This document shows positions 1 through 6,515 of a DNA stretch of 12,153 nucleotides, one piece after another (the stretch's first letter is position 1; every line of letters begins with the position of its first letter). The translations under genes and the position numbers were made by a program. The stretch lies in the NCBI GenBank assembly GCA_017959195.1, contig JAGDBE010000086.1, forward strand, positions 1 through 12,153, in the 5' to 3' direction. The DNA comes from Clostridia bacterium. GTDB lineage: Bacteria; Bacillota; Clostridia; Oscillospirales; CAG-382. The notes under the pieces were generated by a model, which did not search any database, was not told where the DNA came from, and saw only the letters and a program-made list of their open reading frames with translations.

Positions 1-467
1 AGTATCTCGCTGTTATGACCCGAAACGGAAATCGCGTAAATCAGAATTAAGAGTGCCGCAAACGCAAGTCCGAACGGGTTTGCCCAGAACTGATGAGGGA
101 CCGCGAAGATGACCATGCAAAGAAACGACGTCATGAAAATTGCGTTTTCGCGCAGTCCGTTCTTGAAGAACGAGAAGTAGAGTTTTTGAATCAGACTTCC
201 GCCCAGGTTCTTTTCGAAAAATCCGAAAAACGACTTTGATTTTCTTACAAATGCGTTCCATATCTTAGAAAGCGCGCCGTAAAACACGGAATCGGAGGCG
301 TTGTCCTCCATATCCTTTTTTCCGACGAGAACACTTCTTATTTTGCTTTCCCCGTAGGCGTCGGCAAAATAACAGACAATTCTTTCGAGAAAGGCGTAAA
401 CGCGGCTGTCAAGAAAACTTTTCCATATGAAATTTACAAAAGAGCAAATTTTACTGCTTTTTGTCAT
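1..467 (-). CDS. O-antigen ligase/polymerase-like membrane protein, N-terminal part (runs off window)
   Basis: An open minus-strand frame starts at ATG 465-467 and continues past base 1, giving 155 visible residues. GGAG lies 8 bases before the ATG, and the DUF4330 stop is 14 bases upstream, so it is the next gene of the same operon. Residues 1 to about 108 are basic, aromatic-rich and without a signal peptide, so probably cytosolic. Hydrophobic stretches follow at about 109-125 and 131-148, separated by a short loop with HQFWANPFG. In Clostridia this plan (long cytosolic lead, then a loop with W-x-N before many helices) is seen in O-antigen ligase family proteins (Wzy/WaaL type), which polymerise or transfer lipid-linked glycan repeats outside the membrane. 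The catalytic periplasmic-type loop lies outside the window, so the name rests on the N-terminus and the neighbours. A shorter 82-codon frame at 13-261 is a different frame and is not the gene. Confidence 0.62.
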   Translation of the reverse strand, partial: MTKSSKICSFVNFIWKSFLDSRVYAFLERIVCYFADAYGESKIRSVLVGKKDMEDNASDSVFYGALSKIWNAFVRKSKSFFGFFEKNLGGSLIQKLYFSFFKNGLRENAIFMTSFLCMVIFAVPHQFWANPFGLAFAALLILIYAISVSGHNSEI

Positions 468-481
468 TCGTTTGTCTCCGT

Positions 482-1339
482 TTATTTAATCTCTATATCC
501 TTAACGACTGCTTCAACCTTCGTGCCGCCTACGTTGAGTGCCTTTTCGGCGCCGATATAGAAGTTTTTGCCGCCTATTTCAATTCCTCTTTCGGTCTTTT
601 CGGCAACAACTTCGCACTTGAATTCAACGCTTAAATATCCGTCTTTTTCGTATTCCGCAACGCCGGAATCGGTAGCGGCCTGCTCTGTTACCTTATCGGT
701 CTTTATGCCGTAAATTTTGCCGAGATTGGTTCTTTTGAGGGTATCGTACGCGTCCGCGCCGTCTTTAACGCTTTCCGCCACAAAATCGTACTCTTCGGGG
801 CAGAAGAAGGTGATAACGGCTTTTACCGTATTCTTTCCGTCATTGTCTCCGCCGTCTTCCTTTTTTTCGTCTTTGAGTTCAATATCGTAAACTCTGAGGT
901 AGAGCTTCGCGTCGCCCGCACGCAGCACCATGGAGTGTCCCACGCCGTATTTCGTGCCCTTTATTTCGGCGCCGAGCTTTGTCTTTCTTCCCTTTACTTC
1001 GCCGGTGATTATCATCGACTTATAGCCCTCTCTCGAGGTCATGTTGTAAAGTCCGTCTTCCGACACGCTGTATGAGATGGAGTCGTCGGTCTCGATATCC
1101 GTAACTATTCCCAAATCGTTGTCGCCGGTGTCGTCGTACAGACTGTCGCCGATTTTAACCTTTTCGGCAACGAAGTTATCTACTTCTTCTATGCGGAATT
1201 TCATTATAAGGGTGTCCGATTCTCCGCCGTTATTGAAGAAAATGAACTTTATGCCCGCGGCGATAATCGCTATAACGAGCAGTATTACCAAAAAGTCTAT
1301 CACGTTTATCTTTCCGAAAATTTTTCCGTCTTTAATCAT
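482..1339 (-). CDS. DUF4330 family membrane-anchored protein with two tandem copies of the domain
   Basis: This 285-residue protein starts at ATG 1337-1339 with GGGAGAG 6 bases upstream. A short basic N-terminus (KIFGKINVIDFLVILL) leads into one transmembrane helix at about 13-35; the rest should lie outside the membrane. The opening is typical of DUF4330 proteins, whose function is unknown. Residues 44-156 and 171-285 look like two copies of one unit. NFVAEKVKIGDSLYD matches DFVAESVKDGADAYD, DLGIVTDIETD matches NLGKIYGIKTD, and both copies end in DIE(L/I)K. A charged Asp/Glu/Lys/Gly linker (157-170) joins them. It sits between a glycosyltransferase (15-base gap upstream) and an O-antigen-ligase-like gene (14-base gap downstream), so a role in assembling or attaching a surface glycan is a reasonable inference, not a demonstrated one. 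Confidence 0.75.
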   Translation of the reverse strand: MIKDGKIFGKINVIDFLVILLVIAIIAAGIKFIFFNNGGESDTLIMKFRIEEVDNFVAEKVKIGDSLYDDTGDNDLGIVTDIETDDSISYSVSEDGLYNMTSREGYKSMIITGEVKGRKTKLGAEIKGTKYGVGHSMVLRAGDAKLYLRVYDIELKDEKKEDGGDNDGKNTVKAVITFFCPEEYDFVAESVKDGADAYDTLKRTNLGKIYGIKTDKVTEQAATDSGVAEYEKDGYLSVEFKCEVVAEKTERGIEIGGKNFYIGAEKALNVGGTKVEAVVKDIEIK

Positions 1340-1352
1340 TTTTTTCTCTCCC
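1340..1352 (-). promoter_or_regulatory. Ribosome binding site of the DUF4330 gene
   Basis: GGGAGAG (complement of 1346-1352) precedes ATG 1337-1339 with a run of six A. It lies entirely in the gap after the glycosyltransferase stop (1355-1357), so the two genes are translated separately from one transcript. Confidence 0.7.
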
Positions 1353-1354
1353 GT

Positions 1355-2461
1355 TTAATCATTTTTTCCGCCGAGCACGCTCTTATACTCGTCAAGCGTC
1401 TCAAGCAGCACTTTTTCAAGATTGAATATATCCTTCGTCGCCTTTTTGCCGTTTTCACCGAGCGTGCGCGAAAGTTCCTTATCCTCGCTCAATTTGTAAA
1501 GCGCTTCGGCAAAGGCGTGCGTGTCGCCGTAATCGGTTATAAATCCGCAGTTTGTTTTTTCGTTTACTATGTCGGGGTTGCCGCCCGCGTTTGTTACCAC
1601 GACGGGAAGCCGCTTTGACAGCGCTTCAAGGATTGCAAAGCTCAGCGCCTCGTAGCACTTCGAGGAATTGACGTATGCGTCTGACGCGCAGAGTATGTTT
1701 TCGGTGTCGCTTCGGAAGCCGAGCTGTAAAATCTTGTCCTCAAGCCCTTTTTCGTGAATGAGTTCCTTTATTTCGTCGAAATGTTCGCCCTCTCCCGCTA
1801 TAAGAAGCACGTATTTGCGCTTCATCATTTTATCGAGTTCGGAAATCGCTTCAACGAGAAAATCGAGCCCTTTTGACATATGGTATCTTGCCAGAATCGA
1901 AATCACGAAAGCGTCTTCCGGGATACCGAGCTCTTCCCTTAACGTCGAGGGGGGATTCGGCGATTCATCGTAGGGAATTCCGTTGAAAATGACGTCTATC
2001 TTTTTGGGATTTACGCCGTTTGATACCAAAAGTTCCTTTGCGTTGTTGCAGACGGCGATTATCTTATCGTCGCGCGGCGTCATTATCTTATTCGTAACAA
2101 ACCACGGGAAACCGGTTTTGAGCGTTAAGTGGCAGGTGTAAATTGCCTTCGGTTTTTTATAATAACGCTTTGAAAGCACCGAAATATAGTTTTCGCGCGG
2201 GTACTGCGAATGAATGATGTCGATGTCGTTCGCCTTACATATCTCCGCAAGCTTTTTTGCGGCGCGGAAATCGAAGGGTTTTCTCATTTCAAACTGGAAG
2301 CACGGGATTCCGAGCTCGTCGAGCTGTTCGGAAAGCTGCCCTGCTTCATTGAATGCGAAAAAGCACTCCGTTTCCTTTCCGTTGAACCTCTTTACGAGGT
2401 TATAAACGTATTTTTCGGTCCCCGCTTTTCCCGCGTGGTTTATAAGATAGAGAACTCTCAA
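1355..2461 (-). CDS. GT4-family glycosyltransferase
   Basis: This 368-residue GT-B glycosyltransferase probably adds a sugar from a nucleotide-sugar donor to the growing polysaccharide on the cytosolic face of the membrane. The N-terminal Rossmann half opens with VLYLINHAGKAGTEKYV, the acceptor-side glycine loop of GT4 enzymes. The donor-side half has ARYHMSKGLD at 191-200 (the conserved R and K), GEGEHFDEI, and the E-x7-E signature EALSFAILE at 271-279. I chose TTG 2459-2461 as start: GGGGG lies just upstream, the N-terminus then begins exactly at the first beta strand, and there is no overlap with the acetyltransferase stop (2497-2499). The frame stays open to 2650, but that extension encodes Arg/Lys-rich sequence antisense-like to the acetyltransferase reading frame and is not credible. 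Sugar specificity cannot be read from sequence. Confidence 0.88.
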   Translation of the reverse strand: MRVLYLINHAGKAGTEKYVYNLVKRFNGKETECFFAFNEAGQLSEQLDELGIPCFQFEMRKPFDFRAAKKLAEICKANDIDIIHSQYPRENYISVLSKRYYKKPKAIYTCHLTLKTGFPWFVTNKIMTPRDDKIIAVCNNAKELLVSNGVNPKKIDVIFNGIPYDESPNPPSTLREELGIPEDAFVISILARYHMSKGLDFLVEAISELDKMMKRKYVLLIAGEGEHFDEIKELIHEKGLEDKILQLGFRSDTENILCASDAYVNSSKCYEALSFAILEALSKRLPVVVTNAGGNPDIVNEKTNCGFITDYGDTHAFAEALYKLSEDKELSRTLGENGKKATKDIFNLEKVLLETLDEYKSVLGGKND

Positions 2462-2496
2462 AAAAATACCCCCGTTTTGCTTTTTATTAAAAATTC

Positions 2497-3027
2497 TTAT
2501 GAAGGAAGCCTGCTTTTTATTATTTTTGCGGGAACTCCGCCGACAACCGCGTAGTCGGGCACGTCTTTTGTTACAACCGCGCCGGCGCCGATTATCGCGC
2601 CGTTTCCTATCTTTACGCCCGGCATGATGACGGCGTTTGTGCCTATCCACACGTCGGAGCCGATGACAACCTTCTTTTTCGGCGCCGTCTGAAGCCGCAT
2701 GGGCTTCGACAAATCGGATACCTCGTGATTCTGCGTTACAATGGTAACGTTCGGCGCCATCATGACGTCGGAACCCATCGAAAGAGGCCCTGCAACCCTG
2801 CAGTCAAGCCCTATTCCCGAGTTGTCGCCGATTTCTATTCCGATTCCCGACGCCAGAAACGCGCCGTGTTCGATATTCACGTGCTTTCCGCACTTGTCGA
2901 ACATCATTTTCGCGCACAGTTTTCTGATTTGCCGCGCAAAAAGGCGGTAAGGCGAGCCCGAGCTCGGCAGATGCCTTGCGAAAAAGTAATAAAGAACGTA
3001 ACCGATTGCCCTTGTGATTTTTTTCAA
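2497..3027 (-). CDS. Hexapeptide-repeat (left-handed beta-helix) O-acetyltransferase
   Basis: This 176-residue protein resembles the maltose/galactoside acetyltransferase (WcaF/LacA-like) group, which moves acetyl from acetyl-CoA to a sugar hydroxyl. Hexapeptide repeats run from about 48 to 158 (IGIEIGDNSGIG, VVIGSDVWIGTNAVIMPGVKIGNGAIIGAGAVVTKDVP in pieces), and the family ending VVGGVPAKIIK is intact. H101 in TQNHEV is the expected catalytic histidine. The N-terminal 40 residues are basic and hydrophobic and may sit on the membrane. The start is TTG 3025-3027 with GGAGG (3036-3040) 8 bases upstream; no ATG is placed as well. It lies 14 bases after the flippase gene and 35 before the glycosyltransferase. 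It is paralogous to the acetyltransferase at 4609-5166. Confidence 0.87.
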   Translation of the reverse strand: MKKITRAIGYVLYYFFARHLPSSGSPYRLFARQIRKLCAKMMFDKCGKHVNIEHGAFLASGIGIEIGDNSGIGLDCRVAGPLSMGSDVMMAPNVTIVTQNHEVSDLSKPMRLQTAPKKKVVIGSDVWIGTNAVIMPGVKIGNGAIIGAGAVVTKDVPDYAVVGGVPAKIIKSRLPS

Positions 3028-3041
3028 TCCGCTTTCCTCCG

Positions 3042-4616
3042 TTACACGTTGTTTTTTGTGAACTTTCCCTTTATCGTATTCCAGAATTCCTTTGCCGCGC
3101 CGACGCGAAGTAAAAGCACGCAGAAAGCGTAAACTATTACGCCGGCCGCCGTCGGCACAAGAAGTTTTACAAGTCTTGACACTATCGAGCTTGACGCAAT
3201 CGCCGCGTCAAGCTCGTAATTTATGCCCGTAAGCGCAAGCGCCATGATTATTCCCGAGACGAGGCACTTTACAAAATCAGTGCCGAGGCCGCGTCCGTAT
3301 TCTCCCTTTTTCTTTTTAAGAAGTAAAAGCAGCACGCACAGTCCCGTAAGCGACGAAACGGAATATGCAAGCGGAATTCCGTACGCGCCGATAAAGTTTA
3401 TGAGAACAAGGCTCAGCGCGATATTCACGCCCATTATGACAAATCCGTTTATCGCGGGGATTTTGGTGTCCTTTATTGCGTAAAACGCCATGTCAAGTAT
3501 CTCTTTCGAGCCGATTCCGACTATACCTATCGAGTACATAAGCATGAGCATCGCCGCTTTATCTATGTCGCCCTGCGTTATTTTTCCCCAGTTTGCTATA
3601 AGTTCAAGCAGCGGTCTTCTCATGGTTATAAAGCCGAATGTTATCGGTATAAGCAGCATCATCACGCTGCCAAGCACCGACGACAGCGTGTTCTTATATC
3701 CCTCGTCGTCGTTTTTCGACGCGCTCTCGGAAAGTTTGGGGTAAACCACCGCCGTTACGGAATACACAAACGCGAGCACCATATATACGACGATGTTCTG
3801 AACGTATGTAAGCAGCGTTACCATGCCCTCGAAATTCGCAATCATCGTCGTGTTGTAGAACATATTCAGCTGATACGCCGAAACGCCGACAAGCACGGGA
3901 AGCGCCATCTTTCCCGCCGTTATCATGTCCTCGTCTTTAAGCGAGAACGTGAATTTATACCGAAAGCCCGAAGCGACCGCCGGCGGTATTAAAATCAGCG
4001 CCTGGAGCGAAAGCCCGATAAACGTCGCGACCAAAAGTCCCGAAATTCCGTATCTGTCGCCGAGCAGAAAGACGTAGGCAATTACGACGAGCGAGCTCGG
4101 CACGCTTACAAACGCGGGAAATCCGTATTTTCCGTGCGACTGCAAAATCCCCTGGAAAATATAGTTGAGCCCGTAGAAAAGCATGACGGGCATCATTATC
4201 ATAAGCGCTTTTACGGCAAACGAGTACTCTTCGCCGGTCTTGAACGCCGTGAGTTTCGGCAAAAACGGAGAAATCGCAATTCCTATTGCCACGAGCACCG
4301 CGGTAATGGCAACCGATACTGTGATTATATTGTTTGCAAATCTTGCGGCCTTATCGTTTTCGCCTTTTGCGAGGTGTCCCGCGTAAATCGGGATAACCAC
4401 CGTCGCAAGCGCCGTGCCGAAGCAGTTGAAGACGATATTCGGAACGCTTATCGCGAAAGAATATATGTTTAAAAAACTGTCAAGTCCGAAATACGACATG
4501 TAAACCTGCGTCGAAACGAGCGCAAGCAGTCTTGACAGTATCATTATTATCATAACGAGGCTCACCGAGCCCGCAATTCCCTTTGAAACGGTCTTCCCTA
4601 CGCTGTTATTATTCAT
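3042..4616 (-). CDS. murJ: MurJ/MviN-type lipid-linked oligosaccharide flippase (MOP superfamily)
   Basis: This 524-residue integral membrane protein has about 14 hydrophobic segments spaced along its length, the usual count for MurJ. Family hallmarks include LSRLLALVSTQVYMSYFG near the N-terminus, then VPNIVFNCFGTALATVVIPIY, and the central YPKLSE segment. MurJ proteins flip lipid II or related undecaprenyl-linked sugars outward across the membrane. Here the gene sits among glycosyltransferase, acetyltransferase and ligase genes, so it may flip the repeat unit of this cluster's glycan rather than be the housekeeping lipid II flippase; sequence alone does not settle that. Its ATG (4614-4616) overlaps the end of the upstream acetyltransferase by 8 bases (ATGAATAA). 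The nearest Shine-Dalgarno-like AAAGGA is rather far upstream, so translation is probably coupled to the upstream gene. Confidence 0.85.
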   Translation of the reverse strand: MNNNSVGKTVSKGIAGSVSLVMIIMILSRLLALVSTQVYMSYFGLDSFLNIYSFAISVPNIVFNCFGTALATVVIPIYAGHLAKGENDKAARFANNIITVSVAITAVLVAIGIAISPFLPKLTAFKTGEEYSFAVKALMIMMPVMLFYGLNYIFQGILQSHGKYGFPAFVSVPSSLVVIAYVFLLGDRYGISGLLVATFIGLSLQALILIPPAVASGFRYKFTFSLKDEDMITAGKMALPVLVGVSAYQLNMFYNTTMIANFEGMVTLLTYVQNIVVYMVLAFVYSVTAVVYPKLSESASKNDDEGYKNTLSSVLGSVMMLLIPITFGFITMRRPLLELIANWGKITQGDIDKAAMLMLMYSIGIVGIGSKEILDMAFYAIKDTKIPAINGFVIMGVNIALSLVLINFIGAYGIPLAYSVSSLTGLCVLLLLLKKKKGEYGRGLGTDFVKCLVSGIIMALALTGINYELDAAIASSSIVSRLVKLLVPTAAGVIVYAFCVLLLRVGAAKEFWNTIKGKFTKNNV

Positions 4617-5166
4617 TCCAGAAAACCTGTTCCTTTATTATTTTTGCGGGATTTCCCGCGGCAAACGCTCCCGCGGGCACGTCTTTTGTAACTACGGAGC
4701 CCGCGCCTATAACCGCGCCGTCGCCGATGGTAACGCCTTTGAGAATCGTCGCATGACAGCCTATCCAGACGTGTTTTCCGATGTTTACGGGAGCGGTTTT
4801 TTCGGTCTCGCTGCAGAATTTATGATAGTCTCTGTCGATTATGCAGCAGTCCCACGCCACGAGCGTGCCGCTGCCGATATATATTTTTTCGCCCGCGTGG
4901 ATTTCGGTTCTGTCGCCTATCGCGCAGCCGTCGCCGATGTAAATTTCCGCCTTTTTGTCCTTTGTGCCGCTTGCGCTTATCTTTACGTGTCTGTGAAGAA
5001 AGACTTTTCTGCCGAGCGTTATATTGCTGTTTCTGTGCACGACTCTTACGCCCTTTTCGGCGCGGAAAAGAGGTCCCGTTTTATCAAATCTTATTTTCTT
5101 GAAAAATCCTCTCGCAAGGTCGGAGGTTATTTTGAAATATTCACTTAAAGGTCTTTGCAAAATCAT
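4609..5166 (-). CDS. Hexapeptide-repeat acyl/acetyltransferase, first gene of the polysaccharide operon
   Basis: This 185-residue acyltransferase folds as a left-handed beta helix: repeats run from about 47 to 165 (YIGDGCAIGDRTEIHAGEKI, VNIGKHVWIGCHATILKGV) and the ending GNPAKIIKEQ is typical. H115 in DRDYHKF is the likely catalytic base. It probably O-acetylates a sugar of the cluster's glycan, using acetyl-CoA in the cytosol. The start is uncertain by two codons. ATG 5164-5166 is only 3 bases from the Shine-Dalgarno AAAGGA (5170-5175), whereas in-frame TTG 5158-5160 is 9 bases away and better placed; two neighbours also start with TTG. It is transcribed from the promoter at 5196-5224 with a leader of about 25 bases, and it overlaps the flippase gene by 8 bases. 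Confidence 0.87.
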   Translation of the reverse strand: MILQRPLSEYFKITSDLARGFFKKIRFDKTGPLFRAEKGVRVVHRNSNITLGRKVFLHRHVKISASGTKDKKAEIYIGDGCAIGDRTEIHAGEKIYIGSGTLVAWDCCIIDRDYHKFCSETEKTAPVNIGKHVWIGCHATILKGVTIGDGAVIGAGSVVTKDVPAGAFAAGNPAKIIKEQVFWNE

Positions 5167-5195
5167 CAGTCCTTTATTTTTACATATACATAGTT

Positions 5196-5224
5196 ATTAT
5201 ATCACATTAATAGTTTTTTGTCTA
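5196..5224 (-). promoter_or_regulatory. Strong sigma-A promoter of the polysaccharide operon
   Basis: On the minus strand, TAGACA (5219-5224) is followed after exactly 17 bases by TATAAT (5196-5201). A TG lies one base before the -10, so it is also an extended -10. Transcription should start near 5189, about 23 bases before the first start codon. AT-rich sequence upstream (5225-5250) could act as an UP element. I see no operator or riboswitch in the short leader. Confidence 0.82.
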
Positions 5225-5251
5225 TATATATATTATTATAAAAATTATGAC

Positions 5252-5292
5252 AAAAAAAGCGCCCTTCGGGAGAAGTTTTTCCCGAAAAGCGC
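5252..5292 (-). terminator. Rho-independent terminator of the CAP-domain gene
   Basis: In minus-strand RNA the arms from 5280-5292 and 5259-5271 pair over 13 positions, including two adjacent U-G wobbles, around an 8-base loop. Seven U follow (5252-5258). On the plus strand the same positions are C-A mismatches, so the hairpin suits minus-strand transcription. It lies 38 bases after the CAP-gene stop and just upstream of the next promoter. Confidence 0.85.
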
Positions 5293-5329
5293 CTTTTTTC
5301 TCAAAAGGTTTAGTGTGAAATTTTATTTT

Positions 5330-6208
5330 TTAATAGGTGAACATCTGCGCCCAGTAGATTACTCCCGAAGAGGTGTAAACCCCTACGCCGAGCTTTGTGA
5401 ACGAAGAATTCAATATGTTTGCGCGGTGGCCTTCGGAATTCATCCAGGCATTCATCACTTCATCGGGCGAGTTCTGTCCGTAAGCAATGTTTTCGCCTGC
5501 TCCCATATAACTTATTCCGAGGTCGGAAAGTACGGAAAAGCAGCTCTTTCCCGACGGGCGCGTGTGCGAAAACGAGGTTTTCGTCTCTTTTGCCCTTATC
5601 TGCGCCGCTTCGCAGAGTTTTTCGTCAAGCTTTACCGAAGCAAGCCCCGACTCGTTTCTGTACTTGTTTACGAGTCTCAAAACCTCGTTTACGTAGTCGT
5701 TTTCGTTTTCGTAAAGTTTTTCCTTTTCCTCATAAACGGGCTGTTCGGGTTCGTTTTCGGGCTTTTGCGGCTCGGTCCAAACGATTTCGGGCTCTTTTTC
5801 GCGCCATTCGGGCTCAAAGGCCGGCTCTTCCGGCTGTTCTTCGGGTGTTTCTTCGGAAACATCCTCACTTTCCTCTTTTTCCGTTTCGGGAGTGATTTTT
5901 ACGAGTTTTTCAAAGAGGTTTTTGAGAAGGTCCCCGGTTGCAACCGTAATTTTTTCGGTATTTTCGCAGTCTTCGCAAGTGTTTTCCTTTTCGATAATGC
6001 CGAAAATCACGTTTTTTAAGTTTTTGCCGACGGTAATCTTTACAGGGCATTCGGCGTCTGGAACGGTCTTTGAAATATTCTTATAATTTTTCACACTTTC
6101 AAGGATGTCTGTTAAAGAAATTTTGTTTTCCGAAAGTCTGCCTGCGCTTACAGTCAGAGGAACTAACACAAGCATTACGGAAATGATGACAGCGCTTAAC
6201 TTTTTCAT
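5330..6208 (-). CDS. Secreted CAP-domain (SCP/PR1-like, YkwD-type) protein with Glu/Pro-rich spacer
   Basis: This 292-residue exported protein has a clear signal peptide (MKKLSAVIISVMLVLVPL, with likely cleavage after VSA at about 20-22). Residues 23-105 form a lysine-rich region of unknown fold containing a CEDC pair (C78, C81). A Glu/Pro-rich spacer at about 106-165 follows, then a C-terminal CAP domain at about 170-292. CAP landmarks are visible: SHTRPSG (H215), GENIAYG (E239), NAWMNSEGHRANIL (H261) and YWAQMF. Bacterial CAP proteins are extracellular and often linked to spore coat or cell envelope; their activity is mostly unknown. The chosen start is ATG 6206-6208 with GGGGAG 6 bases upstream; the frame is open to 6370, but the extra 54 codons lie in the promoter and terminator. 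It is a single-gene unit with its own promoter and terminator. Confidence 0.88.
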   Translation of the reverse strand: MKKLSAVIISVMLVLVPLTVSAGRLSENKISLTDILESVKNYKNISKTVPDAECPVKITVGKNLKNVIFGIIEKENTCEDCENTEKITVATGDLLKNLFEKLVKITPETEKEESEDVSEETPEEQPEEPAFEPEWREKEPEIVWTEPQKPENEPEQPVYEEKEKLYENENDYVNEVLRLVNKYRNESGLASVKLDEKLCEAAQIRAKETKTSFSHTRPSGKSCFSVLSDLGISYMGAGENIAYGQNSPDEVMNAWMNSEGHRANILNSSFTKLGVGVYTSSGVIYWAQMFTY

Positions 6209-6232
6209 CAAAATCTCCCCTTTCCGAAAACA

Positions 6233-6261
6233 ATTATAAGGTTTTCCGTTTGTATAATCAA
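6233..6261 (-). promoter_or_regulatory. Sigma-A promoter of the CAP-domain gene
   Basis: Minus-strand TTGATT (6256-6261), a 17-base spacer, then TATAAT (6233-6238). The -10 is perfect and the -35 matches four of six. Transcription should start near 6226, about 18 bases before the start codon, with GGGGAG in between. Confidence 0.72.
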
Positions 6262-6315
6262 GGAACAATATATGCCGCAAATGTGCAATTTTACCGCGTT
6301 TTTCAAAATTATACA

Positions 6316-6350
6316 GAAAAACCGCCACACTTTTCCGGAAAGCGTGGCGG
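6316..6350 (-). terminator. Rho-independent terminator of the micropeptide gene
   Basis: Arms at 6344-6350 and 6322-6328 (CCGCCAC/GTGGCGG) extend inward to a stem of about 12 pairs with one G-U wobble in minus-strand RNA and a 5-base loop. Five U follow (6317-6321). In plus-strand RNA the wobble becomes an A-C mismatch and there is no U tract, so it acts on the minus strand. It lies about 60 bases after the micropeptide stop. Confidence 0.82.
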
Positions 6351-6409
6351 TAAGTCAATTTTTGCCGCAAAACACAGAAATTTCCCGTTTTCTCCGACTG
6401 TATGTTCTA

Positions 6410-6502
6410 TCAGCCGCAGAAGGTGCAGAGGATGATGACTGCAATGAGAATTATAAGCCAAACGTTGTTGTCGTCAAAAGCATTTGCAAGACAGCCTGCC
6501 AT
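6410..6502 (-). CDS. 30-residue single-helix membrane peptide, possibly sporulation-related
   Basis: ATG 6500-6502 opens a 30-codon frame ending in TGA 6410-6412. An excellent Shine-Dalgarno (AAGGAGGAG, around 6508-6516) precedes the ATG by 5-7 bases. The peptide has a polar start (MAGCLANAFDDNN), one strongly hydrophobic helix (VWLIILIAVIILC) and a short end TFCG, with three cysteines (C4, C26, C29). It has its own promoter-like element and a strong terminator, so it is a complete transcription unit and not a chance frame. Its build resembles the tiny one-helix YjcZ-type sporulation peptides of Firmicutes (polar glycine/asparagine/cysteine start, Ile/Leu/Val helix), but I cannot confirm membership from sequence alone. 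Membrane location is likely; the function is unknown. It is divergent from the ATPase gene at 6665. Confidence 0.72.
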   Translation of the reverse strand: MAGCLANAFDDNNVWLIILIAVIILCTFCG

Positions 6503-6515
6503 AAATACTCCTCCT

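Noticed and set aside
13..261. 82-codon minus-strand frame near the left end
   Set aside because: The frame starting at ATG 465-467 is open to the window edge, has a ribosome site and encodes membrane helices; the short frame is basic and non-protein-like.
2462..2650. Upstream extension of the glycosyltransferase frame
   Set aside because: The 63 extra codons are Arg/Lys/Gly-rich out-of-frame reading of the acetyltransferase gene; TTG 2461 has a ribosome site and begins at the first beta strand.
5024..6019. Long plus-strand open frame (331 codons)
   Set aside because: It runs antisense over the acetyltransferase start, a promoter, a terminator and the CAP gene, and its translation is a low-complexity Phe/Arg/Val-rich shadow.
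6308..6313. TATAAT on the minus strand upstream of the CAP gene
   Set aside because: It overlaps the end of the micropeptide terminator and has no -35 at the right distance; the pair at 6233-6261 is better.
6209..6370. Upstream extension of the CAP gene frame
   Set aside because: It would hide the signal peptide behind 54 residues encoded by the promoter and the preceding terminator.
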